DNA of 6,022 nucleotides from Oscillospiraceae bacterium (GTDB taxonomy: Bacteria > Bacillota > Clostridia > Oscillospirales > Ruminococcaceae). Below the pieces are notes generated by a model. It saw only the letters and a list, made by a program, of their open reading frames with translations, did no database searches and was not told the origin of the DNA. The translations under genes were made by a program, and so were the position numbers. The stretch covers positions 1-6,022 of the forward strand of contig JAISLG010000118.1 in NCBI GenBank assembly GCA_031260615.1, in the 5' to 3' direction. This document shows positions 1-6,022 of the stretch, piece by piece; within the stretch, counting starts at the first letter, position 1; each line of letters begins with the position of its first letter.

Positions 1-1698
1 ATCGGCTCAGTGTCCGCAAATAACGATACAATTTATAATATATCCGCCATTGACTCGGAAAAAAAGGTTATCCTCGCGGACAGCAAAAACTCCGCGCCGG
101 GTACGCTGTACACTTTCCAGAATGATTTTACGGGGCTGTCTGACAATATATACATATCATCGCCCTACCTCATAACCGCCTCCGCAAATTCCGATTCCTC
201 CGCGCCCAAAACCGAATACGTCACCGCGTTTATCAAATCCGTTAATACGCCCGCGGGTAAAATACTCCTCTCACTCGAAACCTACGCGGTTTTCCCCGAT
301 TCTCCCGACAGCAAAACCGATAAGGGTATCGGTTACGTCCTCACCGACGGTAATGGCACAGAATACAGCGTAATCGACACCGGGCTTGTCGCCGCCGTAC
401 TCACCGATAACTCCCAAATATCCGCGAAATCCGCCGACGAAATGTACGGAGCAAAAAGTGGTTTGACTTACGATATGGGCAGATTTATCTGCGCCGTATC
501 GGATGTTTCAAAATCTAACCTCAAAGTTGTCGCTTATTATGACGAAAATAATATATCCTCCGATGTGTTCCGTACGCTCTTGATTCCGACCCTGTTAATG
601 CTCATTGTATGGTTAATCGGAACGGTTGTGTTGTTCGTGCTGATACACAAATTCACCGAGCCGCTTAACAAAATATCCGCCGATATTGCCTCCGTTACCG
701 AAAACGATACCACAAAAATTGACATAGCGAAAAAGACAATATCACCGTTCTCTGACTTCAACGACATTTACGATTTAGTCCGCGCATTGTTTAACTCAAA
801 CCTCGCCGATGTTGAATTTTATAAGGCATCTACCGTTCTTTTGGGTAATGTACTGTTCGACTATTCGATACGCGATGAGCGGATATTCGTGTCCGACAAC
901 TACACGGATATATTCACGCCGTTATCGGAAAACGCAACACTTTTCGGGGAAAAGTTCATTGCGGGAGCAATGGACGCGGAAACCGCAAAGACGTTCACAA
1001 TGGAAATGTCCGACCTCCTCAAAAACCCAAAAACGGAAAAATATTCCTCCGAGTATATGATAACTGACAAATTCGGCGAACAGATTTGGATATCCGTAAC
1101 CGCTATGGAAGTCGCCGACCGACACGGGGAAAAACAGCGTATTATCGGTGTAATCTCCGACATCACCGAAGAAAAATTGTTGCGTATGAACCTCGAAAAG
1201 CGGATAAATATCGATTTCCTGTCGGGGCTGTACAACCGCGCAACTTTCCTGTCTATACTAAAAAAAGAACTCGAACAGCGTAGTTACAAAAAACTTGCGA
1301 TTATATTCATAGACGTGGACGACTTCAAATTTATCAACGACCGATATTCGCACGCGGCTGGGGACGGCGTAATCAAGCACGTTGCTGGGGTACTCTCGGA
1401 CAGCGTAGGCAAGTCAGGGTTCTGCGGACGATTCGGCGGCGACGAATTTGTCGTGTGTATCACGGACAGCGATGTTGTGACGGACATCGAACAATTCGCC
1501 TATGAGTTAATCCAAAAATACGCCAAGGGGTATCTCCTCGAAGAGTTCGGCGTAACCATTAAAATTAAAACCTCGATGGGTATATCCATATCTCCGCAAC
1601 ACGGCAAGACCCCCGAATTACTCGTGTCGCGCGCGGACGAGGCAATGTACTTTGTAAAGAAACACGGCAAAAGCAATTACCACCTGTATGTCCTGTAA
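1..1698 (+). CDS. Membrane-bound diguanylate cyclase, PAS-GGDEF (5' partial)
   Basis: This protein should make cyclic di-GMP from two GTP at the inner face of the membrane in response to an outside signal. The frame is open to the window edge, so the true start lies upstream; a GTG at 10 is used only for numbering here. Residues 1-185 look like an extracytoplasmic sensor (Cache-like by inference). A hydrophobic helix spans about 189-212 and is followed by a short HAMP-like linker. A PAS domain at about 262-393 ends in the typical DITEEK. The GGDEF domain follows: DFLSGLYNR (402-410), metal-binding D435, guanine-site N443 and D452, and an intact GGDEF at 476-480, with the spacing seen in PleD. 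The RxxD inhibitory site expected just upstream of GGDEF is replaced by GKSG, so product inhibition is probably absent. A first membrane helix presumably lies in the missing N-terminus. ParA follows 15 bases after the stop, suggesting co-transcription. Enzyme class is confident; the signal is unknown. Confidence 0.93.
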   Translation: MGSVSANNDTIYNISAIDSEKKVILADSKNSAPGTLYTFQNDFTGLSDNIYISSPYLITASANSDSSAPKTEYVTAFIKSVNTPAGKILLSLETYAVFPDSPDSKTDKGIGYVLTDGNGTEYSVIDTGLVAAVLTDNSQISAKSADEMYGAKSGLTYDMGRFICAVSDVSKSNLKVVAYYDENNISSDVFRTLLIPTLLMLIVWLIGTVVLFVLIHKFTEPLNKISADIASVTENDTTKIDIAKKTISPFSDFNDIYDLVRALFNSNLADVEFYKASTVLLGNVLFDYSIRDERIFVSDNYTDIFTPLSENATLFGEKFIAGAMDAETAKTFTMEMSDLLKNPKTEKYSSEYMITDKFGEQIWISVTAMEVADRHGEKQRIIGVISDITEEKLLRMNLEKRINIDFLSGLYNRATFLSILKKELEQRSYKKLAIIFIDVDDFKFINDRYSHAAGDGVIKHVAGVLSDSVGKSGFCGRFGGDEFVVCITDSDVVTDIEQFAYELIQKYAKGYLLEEFGVTIKIKTSMGISISPQHGKTPELLVSRADEAMYFVKKHGKSNYHLYVL

Positions 1699-1713
1699 TT
1701 GCGGACTGTAAAA

Positions 1714-2532
1714 ATGAGAAAAACAAAGATTATCGTATTTTGCAACCAAAAGGGCGGCGTTGGTAAAACGTCGATATGCGCGGGAGTTGCCGGGTGCTTG
1801 AATGCGCTCGGTAAGGTTGTCCTCGCCATTGACCTCGACCCGCAAGGAAATTTGGGGTATTCGCTCGGCGCGGATATGGAACACCCATACTCTACACACA
1901 CTGCATTGACGGGGAAAGTTGACCTTTACGATGCGGTTCAGCATACGGATACTTGTGACTGCGTAATCTCAGATTTGGAATTGTCGAACGCCGAAAACGA
2001 AATAGGTAACGCAATCGGACGTGAAATGATACTCAAAGAGCAACTCGACCACTTCGCGTATGAATACGACTATGTACTGCTCGACACTCCACCCGCAATA
2101 AATTTACTTACAATAAACGCGTTCACGGCGGCGGATTGGGTAATTGTCCCTATGCTCCCCGAGGTGCTTTGTATGCTCGGTGTGCGGCAACTGTTTGAAA
2201 CGGTCGGTATGGTAAATGAACATTACAACCGCCGTCTTGAAGTGCGCGGTATTGTGCTGAACAAGTACAACCACCGCTTGAAACTGACTACGGAGATGAA
2301 AGAACTCGCGGAACTCGCCGCGAATCAATACGGAGCGGAAGTATTCAAGACGACTATTACGCAGGGGATAGCCATTGCCGAGGCACCCGCACACGGTATG
2401 ACTATATACGATTACGCGCCGAAATCCACCGCCGCGTCCGAGATGATGCAACTTACATACGAGATTGTCGGTGCGCCCTCGTCTATCCCGAAACGACCGC
2501 TGTCGAAAAAGGGATTTAAGTTGAAACGGTGA
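1714..2532 (+). CDS. ParA/Soj-family ATPase (orphan)
   Basis: A 272-residue P-loop ATPase of the ParA/Soj/MinD group, which dimerises on ATP, binds DNA or membrane, and positions chromosomes, plasmids or protein clusters. The deviant Walker A KGGVGKT is at residues 13-19 with the signature lysine K13. The A' motif DLDPQGN is at 40-46, and Walker B VLLDTPP is at 121-127 with D124. There is no N-terminal helix-turn-helix extension, so this is the short, chromosomal or Soj-like type. It ends in a basic tail (KKGFKLKR). The start is ATG 1714, five codons after an in-frame TTG at 1699 that abuts the cyclase stop; neither has a strong Shine-Dalgarno sequence, and GCGGA at 1701-1705 is the only candidate for the ATG. 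No ParB, parS-like site or partner follows: the gene runs into a terminator facing Der. Its partner may be elsewhere, or its role may be positioning the upstream cyclase (inference). Confidence 0.93.
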   Translation: MRKTKIIVFCNQKGGVGKTSICAGVAGCLNALGKVVLAIDLDPQGNLGYSLGADMEHPYSTHTALTGKVDLYDAVQHTDTCDCVISDLELSNAENEIGNAIGREMILKEQLDHFAYEYDYVLLDTPPAINLLTINAFTAADWVIVPMLPEVLCMLGVRQLFETVGMVNEHYNRRLEVRGIVLNKYNHRLKLTTEMKELAELAANQYGAEVFKTTITQGIAIAEAPAHGMTIYDYAPKSTAASEMMQLTYEIVGAPSSIPKRPLSKKGFKLKR

Positions 2533-2534
2533 TT

Positions 2535-2584
2535 ACACAAAAAATATCTGATGGCTTTTTCCCGTCAGATATTTTTTTTTGTGT
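2535..2584. terminator. Bidirectional intrinsic terminator between convergent genes
   Basis: Arms at 2539-2554 and 2562-2577 pair over 16 positions with a single G-T wobble (T2552-G2564), closing a 7-base loop (2555-2561). The GC-bearing core is TATCTGATGG paired with CCGTCAGATA, flanked by an A-run on the left and a run of nine T on the right. The flanking ACAC (2535-2538) and GTGT (2581-2584) can extend the repeat past three unpaired T. Read on either strand the hairpin ends in a U-run, so it can stop both parA and der. It starts three bases after the parA stop and ends 26 bases from the der stop, filling most of the 77-base gap. Confidence 0.92.
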
Positions 2585-2609
2585 GGGTAATTTATTATGT
2601 TGCCCGTAT

Positions 2610-4028
2610 TCACTTCTTATCCCCGTCACGTTCGCGCACAATAATCTTAATCGGTGTACCAACCAATTCAAACGCCTCGCGGAAACGGTTTTCGATATAC
2701 CGCCGATACGAGAAGTGGAACAACTCCTCGCTGTTGCAGAACAATACGAATGTCGGCGGATTAGTCTGCGCCTGTGTTGCGTAATACACTTTTAACCGTT
2801 GTCCGAGGTGCGCGGGGGGCGGAGTCTGTTTCACCGCCGCCGCTAATGCCTCGTTTAATAACCCTGTTGTTATGCGGCGCGAACACTGCGCGTACACGTT
2901 CGTTACCGTCTTGAACAGGTCGGTCAACCGTTGCTTTTTCAGCGCGGATATGAAAACGAACGGTACATAAGACATAAACGCGTAGTCCTTCGTCAGTTCT
3001 TTCCGCATCTTGTCCATTGTATCGCCCTGTTTCTCGAAACTGTCCCACTTATTTATCGCGATAACGGACGGTTTCCCGTGTTCGTGCGCGTACCCGGCAA
3101 TTTTACCGTCCTGTTCCGTGAAACCCTCGTTTACATCGAGCATTATCACGCAAACGTCAGACTTATCAACCGCCGTCAGCGCGCGGATTACACTGTACTT
3201 CTCGATCTCAATTTGGTTGTTCCCCGGGGTGCCGTCATATTTTATGTTCTTGAATTTGTTCTTTTTCCGTATGCCTGCCGTGTCCGTGAGGATATACGAT
3301 GCGCCGTCAACCTCGACAAGTGCGTCCGCACTATCACGGGTAGTCCCCGCAACATTCGACACTATCATACGCTCCTCGCCGAGCAACGCGTTGATTAACG
3401 TGGATTTGCCCACGTTCGGTTTTCCGATAACCGCCACGCGTAGTACCTTGTTGCCGTTCTCGTCCGTTATCTCGTCCGTGTCGATGTCCATCGGGAAGGT
3501 TTTCGTAACCTCGTCAAGCAAATCCCCTGTGCCGTGCCCGTGGTTCGCGGATAACGGGTACGGGTCGCCGAGCCCTAACGAATAAAACTCATAGAGTTCG
3601 GGCGGTGTACTGTTTATCCCCGTTGCATCGCATTTGTTCACCGCGAGTATAACCTGCTTGTTCGCGCGGAGTAACATATTTGCAATTTCTTTGTCGTCCG
3701 CGGTTACGCCGCTTTTGAGGTCGCACAAAAATATCACAACCTCCGCTTCGTTTATCGCGGCGGTTACTTGCTTACGGATATGCGACAACACAAATGCGGA
3801 CGAGTTATCGTCCGTGCCTTTGTTATCGGTGCTGTCCTTGGAATAATCCAAGCCCCCCGTGTCTATCAGCGTAAATGTTTTCCCCGTCCACTCGACTTCA
3901 CCGTATAATCGGTCGCGCGTTACCCCGGGGCTGTCGTGGACTATTGCTTGCCGCGCCCCCGTCAGTTTGTTGAACAGCGAGGACTTACCAACATTCGGTC
4001 GCCCCACGATTGCCGCAGTATTTAACAT
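2610..4028 (-). CDS. der: Ribosome biogenesis GTPase Der (EngA)
   Basis: Der has two tandem G domains and a KH-like C-terminal domain, and acts in the cytoplasm in late assembly of the 50S ribosomal subunit. G domain 1 shows GRPNVGKSS (9-17), GVTRDR (35-40), DTGG (56-59) and NKCD (131-134). G domain 2 shows GKPNVGKST (202-210), TTRD (229-232), DTAG (249-252), NKWD (326-329) and a SAL G5 motif. The KH-like domain occupies roughly the last 110 residues, including the conserved NPPTFVLFCN stretch. All nucleotide-binding motifs are intact. At 472 residues it is longer than the B. subtilis protein (about 436). The excess includes polar insertions after DTGG in domain 1 (about 61-78) and after DTAGIRKK in domain 2 (about 257-273). 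The start is ATG 4028, giving the standard family N-terminus; only a weak GGA lies upstream. It sits last in the minus-strand block, 56 bases after the 99-residue gene, and ends at the shared terminator. Confidence 0.97.
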   Translation of the reverse strand: MLNTAAIVGRPNVGKSSLFNKLTGARQAIVHDSPGVTRDRLYGEVEWTGKTFTLIDTGGLDYSKDSTDNKGTDDNSSAFVLSHIRKQVTAAINEAEVVIFLCDLKSGVTADDKEIANMLLRANKQVILAVNKCDATGINSTPPELYEFYSLGLGDPYPLSANHGHGTGDLLDEVTKTFPMDIDTDEITDENGNKVLRVAVIGKPNVGKSTLINALLGEERMIVSNVAGTTRDSADALVEVDGASYILTDTAGIRKKNKFKNIKYDGTPGNNQIEIEKYSVIRALTAVDKSDVCVIMLDVNEGFTEQDGKIAGYAHEHGKPSVIAINKWDSFEKQGDTMDKMRKELTKDYAFMSYVPFVFISALKKQRLTDLFKTVTNVYAQCSRRITTGLLNEALAAAVKQTPPPAHLGQRLKVYYATQAQTNPPTFVLFCNSEELFHFSYRRYIENRFREAFELVGTPIKIIVRERDGDKK

Positions 4029-4061
4029 TCAAATTCCGTTCGTATATTAGTGATTTTTGTT

Positions 4062-4084
4062 CACGAAAGAATACGTCCTTCGTG
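4062..4084 (-). other. Small inverted repeat just after the 99-residue gene
   Basis: CACGAA (4062-4067) and TTCGTG (4079-4084) form a 6-base-pair stem with an 11-base loop, beginning directly after the TAA of the 99-residue gene and 33 bases before der. On the minus strand no T-run follows (the next bases are AACAAAAATC), so it does not look like a strong terminator. It could be an RNA processing or stabilising element between the two genes, or chance. Confidence 0.3.
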
Positions 4085-4384
4085 TTATCGTAGTTTCTGT
4101 CCGAGCCATATATCCGCCGTCGTTAGCGCATTGCTGAACCCCGTGCGTGTAACTTTCTGCTCCGTGAATTTAATACTCCCGTCCGCGCATTCCACGAGTT
4201 GGACTTCGAGAGTTTCGGGGACAGTTATGTCCGTTACCTCGTCTTTTTTCTCTTTGTTCTCGCTTTTTACGGTCTTTTCTGATTGGATTTTTATATAGCA
4301 GATATATCCCGTTGACGGTTCCCCGTAAAATATCTCATTTCCCTTTCGGAGTAACGGGCGATTCTTGTATGAGAGTTCGTTCAT
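4085..4384 (-). CDS. Conserved-looking small protein of unknown function, 99 aa
   Basis: I do not recognise a named family. The product is a soluble, charged protein with no signal peptide or membrane helix. The N-terminal third (1-37) has aromatic and glycine-rich segments (LLRKGNEIFYG, TGYICYIKI) that look like beta strands. A lysine/glutamate-rich, probably disordered linker covers about 38-51. The C-terminal half begins with a strand-like LEVQLVEC and ends in a likely helix around SNALTTADIWLGQKL. It is certainly meant to be translated: the ATG overlaps the stop of the upstream degenerate GGDEF gene in an ATGA, and a textbook Shine-Dalgarno lies seven bases before it. This tight coupling suggests the two products are made in fixed ratio and may interact. 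I recall similar short proteins near GGDEF genes in Clostridia, but cannot confirm that here. Function is unassigned. Confidence 0.85.
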   Translation of the reverse strand: MNELSYKNRPLLRKGNEIFYGEPSTGYICYIKIQSEKTVKSENKEKKDEVTDITVPETLEVQLVECADGSIKFTEQKVTRTGFSNALTTADIWLGQKLR

Positions 4385-5598
4385 TGCTTTTCTCCTTTAT
4401 TTTTTGTATTCATTCTGTCCACTAATTTTTGCACGCCGTGCGCGTATAGTTCAAAAACGGTATTATCGCGGAGGGAGTCCACATATACAGCGGAGTCAAA
4501 GAATATCTTCGCGTTGATACGGTTGTCGTTTGACGTTTGTAGCAGATTCCGCGCGGATACAGTTGTCCCGAATTGGGTGATGTATTCTTCAACGCTGTCT
4601 TTTTCGGCTGTGTGATACAACAGCAAAAACCATACATTGCTGTCGGACGTTTCATCGGATAAGCCTAATTCAACGGAGGGTTTCACACGATACGCGGACA
4701 CGTTTACTTTCTTGTTTTCGGTGAGTAACGCGGTTATTTTCCGTGCGAACGCCGACCGCGCCATACCCTGCGGAACGGGCAAACGGAATACGATTACTCC
4801 GACAGGCGACATTGGCACGGACTTGCGTAATTTTTCGCTGTCACGCATAAATGCGCGTTCGTTGTACAACCCCGTCATCTCGTCCGTGTAGATTATTTTT
4901 TCGTAGTTTTCGATTTTCACGTTTAGTATTTTCACGCGGATAAGTATAACCGCCGCCGTGAGTATCGCCGCCGTGAACGACACTATCATTACCGTGACAA
5001 GGGCTTGCGCTGTTTCGGCTTGCTTGTGGTAGTAAATCTCCGCATCACTGGCTACCATATCCGCCGCCGTATAAAATGCCTCGCCCGTTTTAATAAGCCT
5101 TGTCCGCAATTCGGTAATATGCACTTGTTTTTCGGCTTCGACAGCAATCTTGTCCTTGTTTTTGGGTGTTCCCATTGTCAACGTATCGGCATCGGGTATA
5201 TCCTCAACAATTACACTGCCGACACCCGTTTCAAGGCGCAACTCCGAAATAACAATACACAGGGTAGTATACACCTTTTTGAGTTCGTCCGCATCAACTC
5301 GAAAACTGCCGTCTTTAATCTTAACAAGGCTATACCGACTCCCCCCGTCATTAAGTTCGTTAATTACATCGCCCAAACTCACAATAAGGTCAGGATTATT
5401 GTAGGAGTCGCCGTTCAACTCACGCGTAACAAGCAACTGACCACCGCCCCTTACTCGCCCCGTGTACATTACAACACGTCCAACATCGTCAACATTACGC
5501 AAATAGTACAGTGACAACACACCCGACACGACAGTTATTACGATGAGTACAATCGCCGAAATTTGTACGGCGATTTTGCGCTTTTTACTACTTTGCAA
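4381..5598 (-). CDS. Membrane protein with PilJ-like sensor and degenerate GGDEF domain
   Basis: A 405-residue signalling protein. A short basic N-terminus (KKRK) precedes membrane helix 1 (about 9-33). The outer domain (about 34-198) carries GRVRGGGQLLVTRELNGD, resembling the conserved motif of PilJ-type (type IV pili methyl-accepting-like) sensor domains. Helix 2 is at about 200-221. The cytoplasmic part begins like a GGDEF domain, YTDEMTGLYNERAF (237-250), with NE where cyclases have NR. After that the catalytic landmarks are gone: FRLPVP lies where the metal-binding DxDxFK segment should be, and no GGDEF signature follows the strand VSAYRV. It therefore cannot be a diguanylate cyclase and more likely acts as a ligand-binding or protein-binding receptor. 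The TTG at 5598 is preferred because AAAGGAG lies exactly seven bases upstream; an in-frame ATG at 5616 would add six residues but has no site of its own. It overlaps the 99-residue gene by four bases. The outer ligand is unknown. Confidence 0.88.
   Translation of the reverse strand: MQSSKKRKIAVQISAIVLIVITVVSGVLSLYYLRNVDDVGRVVMYTGRVRGGGQLLVTRELNGDSYNNPDLIVSLGDVINELNDGGSRYSLVKIKDGSFRVDADELKKVYTTLCIVISELRLETGVGSVIVEDIPDADTLTMGTPKNKDKIAVEAEKQVHITELRTRLIKTGEAFYTAADMVASDAEIYYHKQAETAQALVTVMIVSFTAAILTAAVILIRVKILNVKIENYEKIIYTDEMTGLYNERAFMRDSEKLRKSVPMSPVGVIVFRLPVPQGMARSAFARKITALLTENKKVNVSAYRVKPSVELGLSDETSDSNVWFLLLYHTAEKDSVEEYITQFGTTVSARNLLQTSNDNRINAKIFFDSAVYVDSLRDNTVFELYAHGVQKLVDRMNTKNKGEKQ
4392..4398 (-). 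promoter_or_regulatory. Ribosome binding site of the 99-aa gene
   Basis: On the minus strand AAAGGAG sits seven bases before ATG 4384, inside the last codons of the upstream GGDEF-like gene. It confirms that the small gene starts at the ATG overlapping the TGA stop, and shows that ribosomes can be recruited directly as well as by coupling. Confidence 0.85.
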
Positions 5599-5605
5599 TG
5601 CCGTA

Positions 5606-5612
5606 CTCCTTT
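5606..5612 (-). promoter_or_regulatory. Ribosome binding site that fixes a TTG start
   Basis: AAAGGAG on the minus strand lies seven bases before TTG 5598, the same core and spacing as the site of the 99-residue gene downstream. The earlier in-frame ATG (5616-5614) would place this sequence inside the coding region, so the TTG is the better start. Confidence 0.75.
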
Positions 5613-5636
5613 CCATACATACACAACATACCTAAA

Positions 5637-5671
5637 TTCCCAAAAGGAACGAATGGGAACGTGTTATTCCC
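5637..5671 (-). repeat. Overlapping inverted repeats upstream of the degenerate GGDEF gene
   Basis: In the 77 bases between the YmdB stop and the TTG start, GGGAA (5655-5659) can pair with TTCCC on either side: 5637-5641 or 5667-5671 (loop of 7). A third pairing joins TTCC 5637-5640 with GGAA 5646-5649. Two of the pairings exclude each other, as in a small attenuator or operator. The stems are only 4-5 base pairs, so chance is possible, and no convincing promoter is visible here. Confidence 0.3.
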
Positions 5672-5675
5672 TATG

Positions 5676-6022
5676 CTACATTTTTTCGGATATGCCGTGT
5701 ATTTTTGTAGCACTCCCAGTCTTAGGGTCGAACTCGCAGATTGCGCCGTTCAGGTAGGGCGCACCCCGTTTGTACAGATTCCGCGTGAACGAGTATGCTT
5801 TGAAACGCGGCAGAATTGCCTCCTCGTCCAAGCCTAATATACTGTCGGTTACACCCGTCATACCGAGGTCGGTTATATAAGCAGTACCCTTTTTTATTTG
5901 CGCGTCCGCCGTGCGAATATGGGTGTGTGTGCCGACACAGGCTGTGACACGCCCCGATATGTGGAATTGCATTGCCTTTTTTTCGGCGGTTGCCTCGGCG
6001 TGGAAGTCGACGAATATGTTTT
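5676..6022 (-). CDS. YmdB-family metallophosphoesterase (TIGR00282 type), 5' partial
   Basis: The C-terminal 114 residues of a calcineurin-like metallophosphoesterase whose start lies beyond the window edge; the frame is open to 6022 with codons in phase from 6020. The fragment opens with VDFHAEAT (4-11), then GRVTACVGTHTH (23-34), TADAQI, GTAYITDLGMTG and ILGLDEEAIL. These are hallmark segments of the B. subtilis YmdB family, with the metal-binding GTHTH histidines present. YmdB hydrolyses 2',3'-cyclic nucleotides in vitro and affects biofilm and stress phenotypes in Bacillus. The family is about 260 residues, so about 40 per cent is seen here, including one cluster of metal ligands; the N-terminal GDVVG and GNH motifs are outside. 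An ATG at 5972 is internal and not the start. It ends in TAG 77 bases before the degenerate GGDEF gene, on the same strand and possibly in one operon. Confidence 0.93.
   Translation of the reverse strand, partial: NIFVDFHAEATAEKKAMQFHISGRVTACVGTHTHIRTADAQIKKGTAYITDLGMTGVTDSILGLDEEAILPRFKAYSFTRNLYKRGAPYLNGAICEFDPKTGSATKIHGISEKM

Noticed and set aside
10..12. GTG at 10 as the start of the diguanylate cyclase
   Set aside because: The frame continues open to base 1, no ribosome binding site is visible, and an N-terminal membrane helix expected for this architecture is missing, so the gene begins upstream.
1699..1713. TTG at 1699 as the ParA start
   Set aside because: It abuts the cyclase stop codon and has no ribosome binding site; the ATG at 1714 gives the normal short lead into the Walker A strand. 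Not fully excluded.
2931..3585. Plus-strand open frames of 155 and 191 codons within the der region
   Set aside because: They lie antisense to the fully conserved Der coding sequence, and their translations show no family motifs and are shadows of its codon bias.
3222..3931. Two CCCCGGGG palindromes, near 3222 and 3923
   Set aside because: Both simply encode Pro-Gly in Der (TPGN in the domain 2 insertion, SPGV of the domain 1 G2 region); no repeat unit surrounds them.
4029..4061. Possible promoter for der (TAATAT on the minus strand near 4045)
   Set aside because: No convincing -35 box at proper spacing; a single AT-rich hexamer is not enough to call it.
5005..5514. Plus-strand 169-codon open frame opposite the PilJ-like/GGDEF gene
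   Set aside because: It is antisense to a gene with clear membrane helices, sensor motif and ribosome binding site; its translation resembles no family and has no start signal.
1..6022. Mobile element, CRISPR, tRNA or riboswitch
   Set aside because: No transposase, integrase, terminal repeats, spaced direct repeats or cloverleaf seen; almost all of the window is coding, and no gap between genes reaches 80 bases.

Overview
The window is 6 kb of ordinary-looking bacterial chromosome, most consistent with a Bacillota, probably gut-type Clostridia (Oscillospirales-like). The reasons are the gene families (Der, a YmdB-type phosphodiesterase, a Soj-like ParA, and membrane GGDEF proteins with a PilJ-like sensor), Shine-Dalgarno sequences with an AAAGGAG core, and a mixed codon style rich in ATA, CGN and TCC/CCG. 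The taxonomic call is inference. I see no mobile element, phage gene, CRISPR array, tRNA or rRNA.

Layout. Two transcription blocks converge on a bidirectional terminator at about 2535-2584. The plus-strand block (1-2532) holds the C-terminal part of a membrane-bound diguanylate cyclase (sensor, membrane helix, PAS, intact GGDEF). An orphan Soj/ParA-type ATPase follows 15 bases later. The minus-strand block, read from 6022 down to 2610, holds: the C-terminal part of a YmdB-family metallophosphoesterase; a two-helix membrane protein with a PilJ-like outer domain and a GGDEF domain that has lost its active site; a 99-residue protein of unknown function whose ATG overlaps the previous stop (ATGA); and the double-GTPase ribosome assembly factor Der.

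How the genes may work together. Der is a housekeeping gene, and YmdB probably is too. The accessory theme is nucleotide signalling: one cyclase that looks active and lacks the product-inhibition site, and on the opposite strand one GGDEF protein that cannot be a cyclase and is translationally coupled to a small unknown protein. The coupled pair is the best candidate for something undescribed. The cyclase-ParA arrangement is a second, weaker one.

Other points. Der carries polar insertions of about 12 residues at equivalent switch II positions in both G domains. The start of the degenerate GGDEF gene is better placed at a TTG than at the first ATG. By eye, the palindromes GGCC, AGCT, CATG and CTAG are absent from the whole window and GATC occurs once, which suggests restriction-site avoidance.
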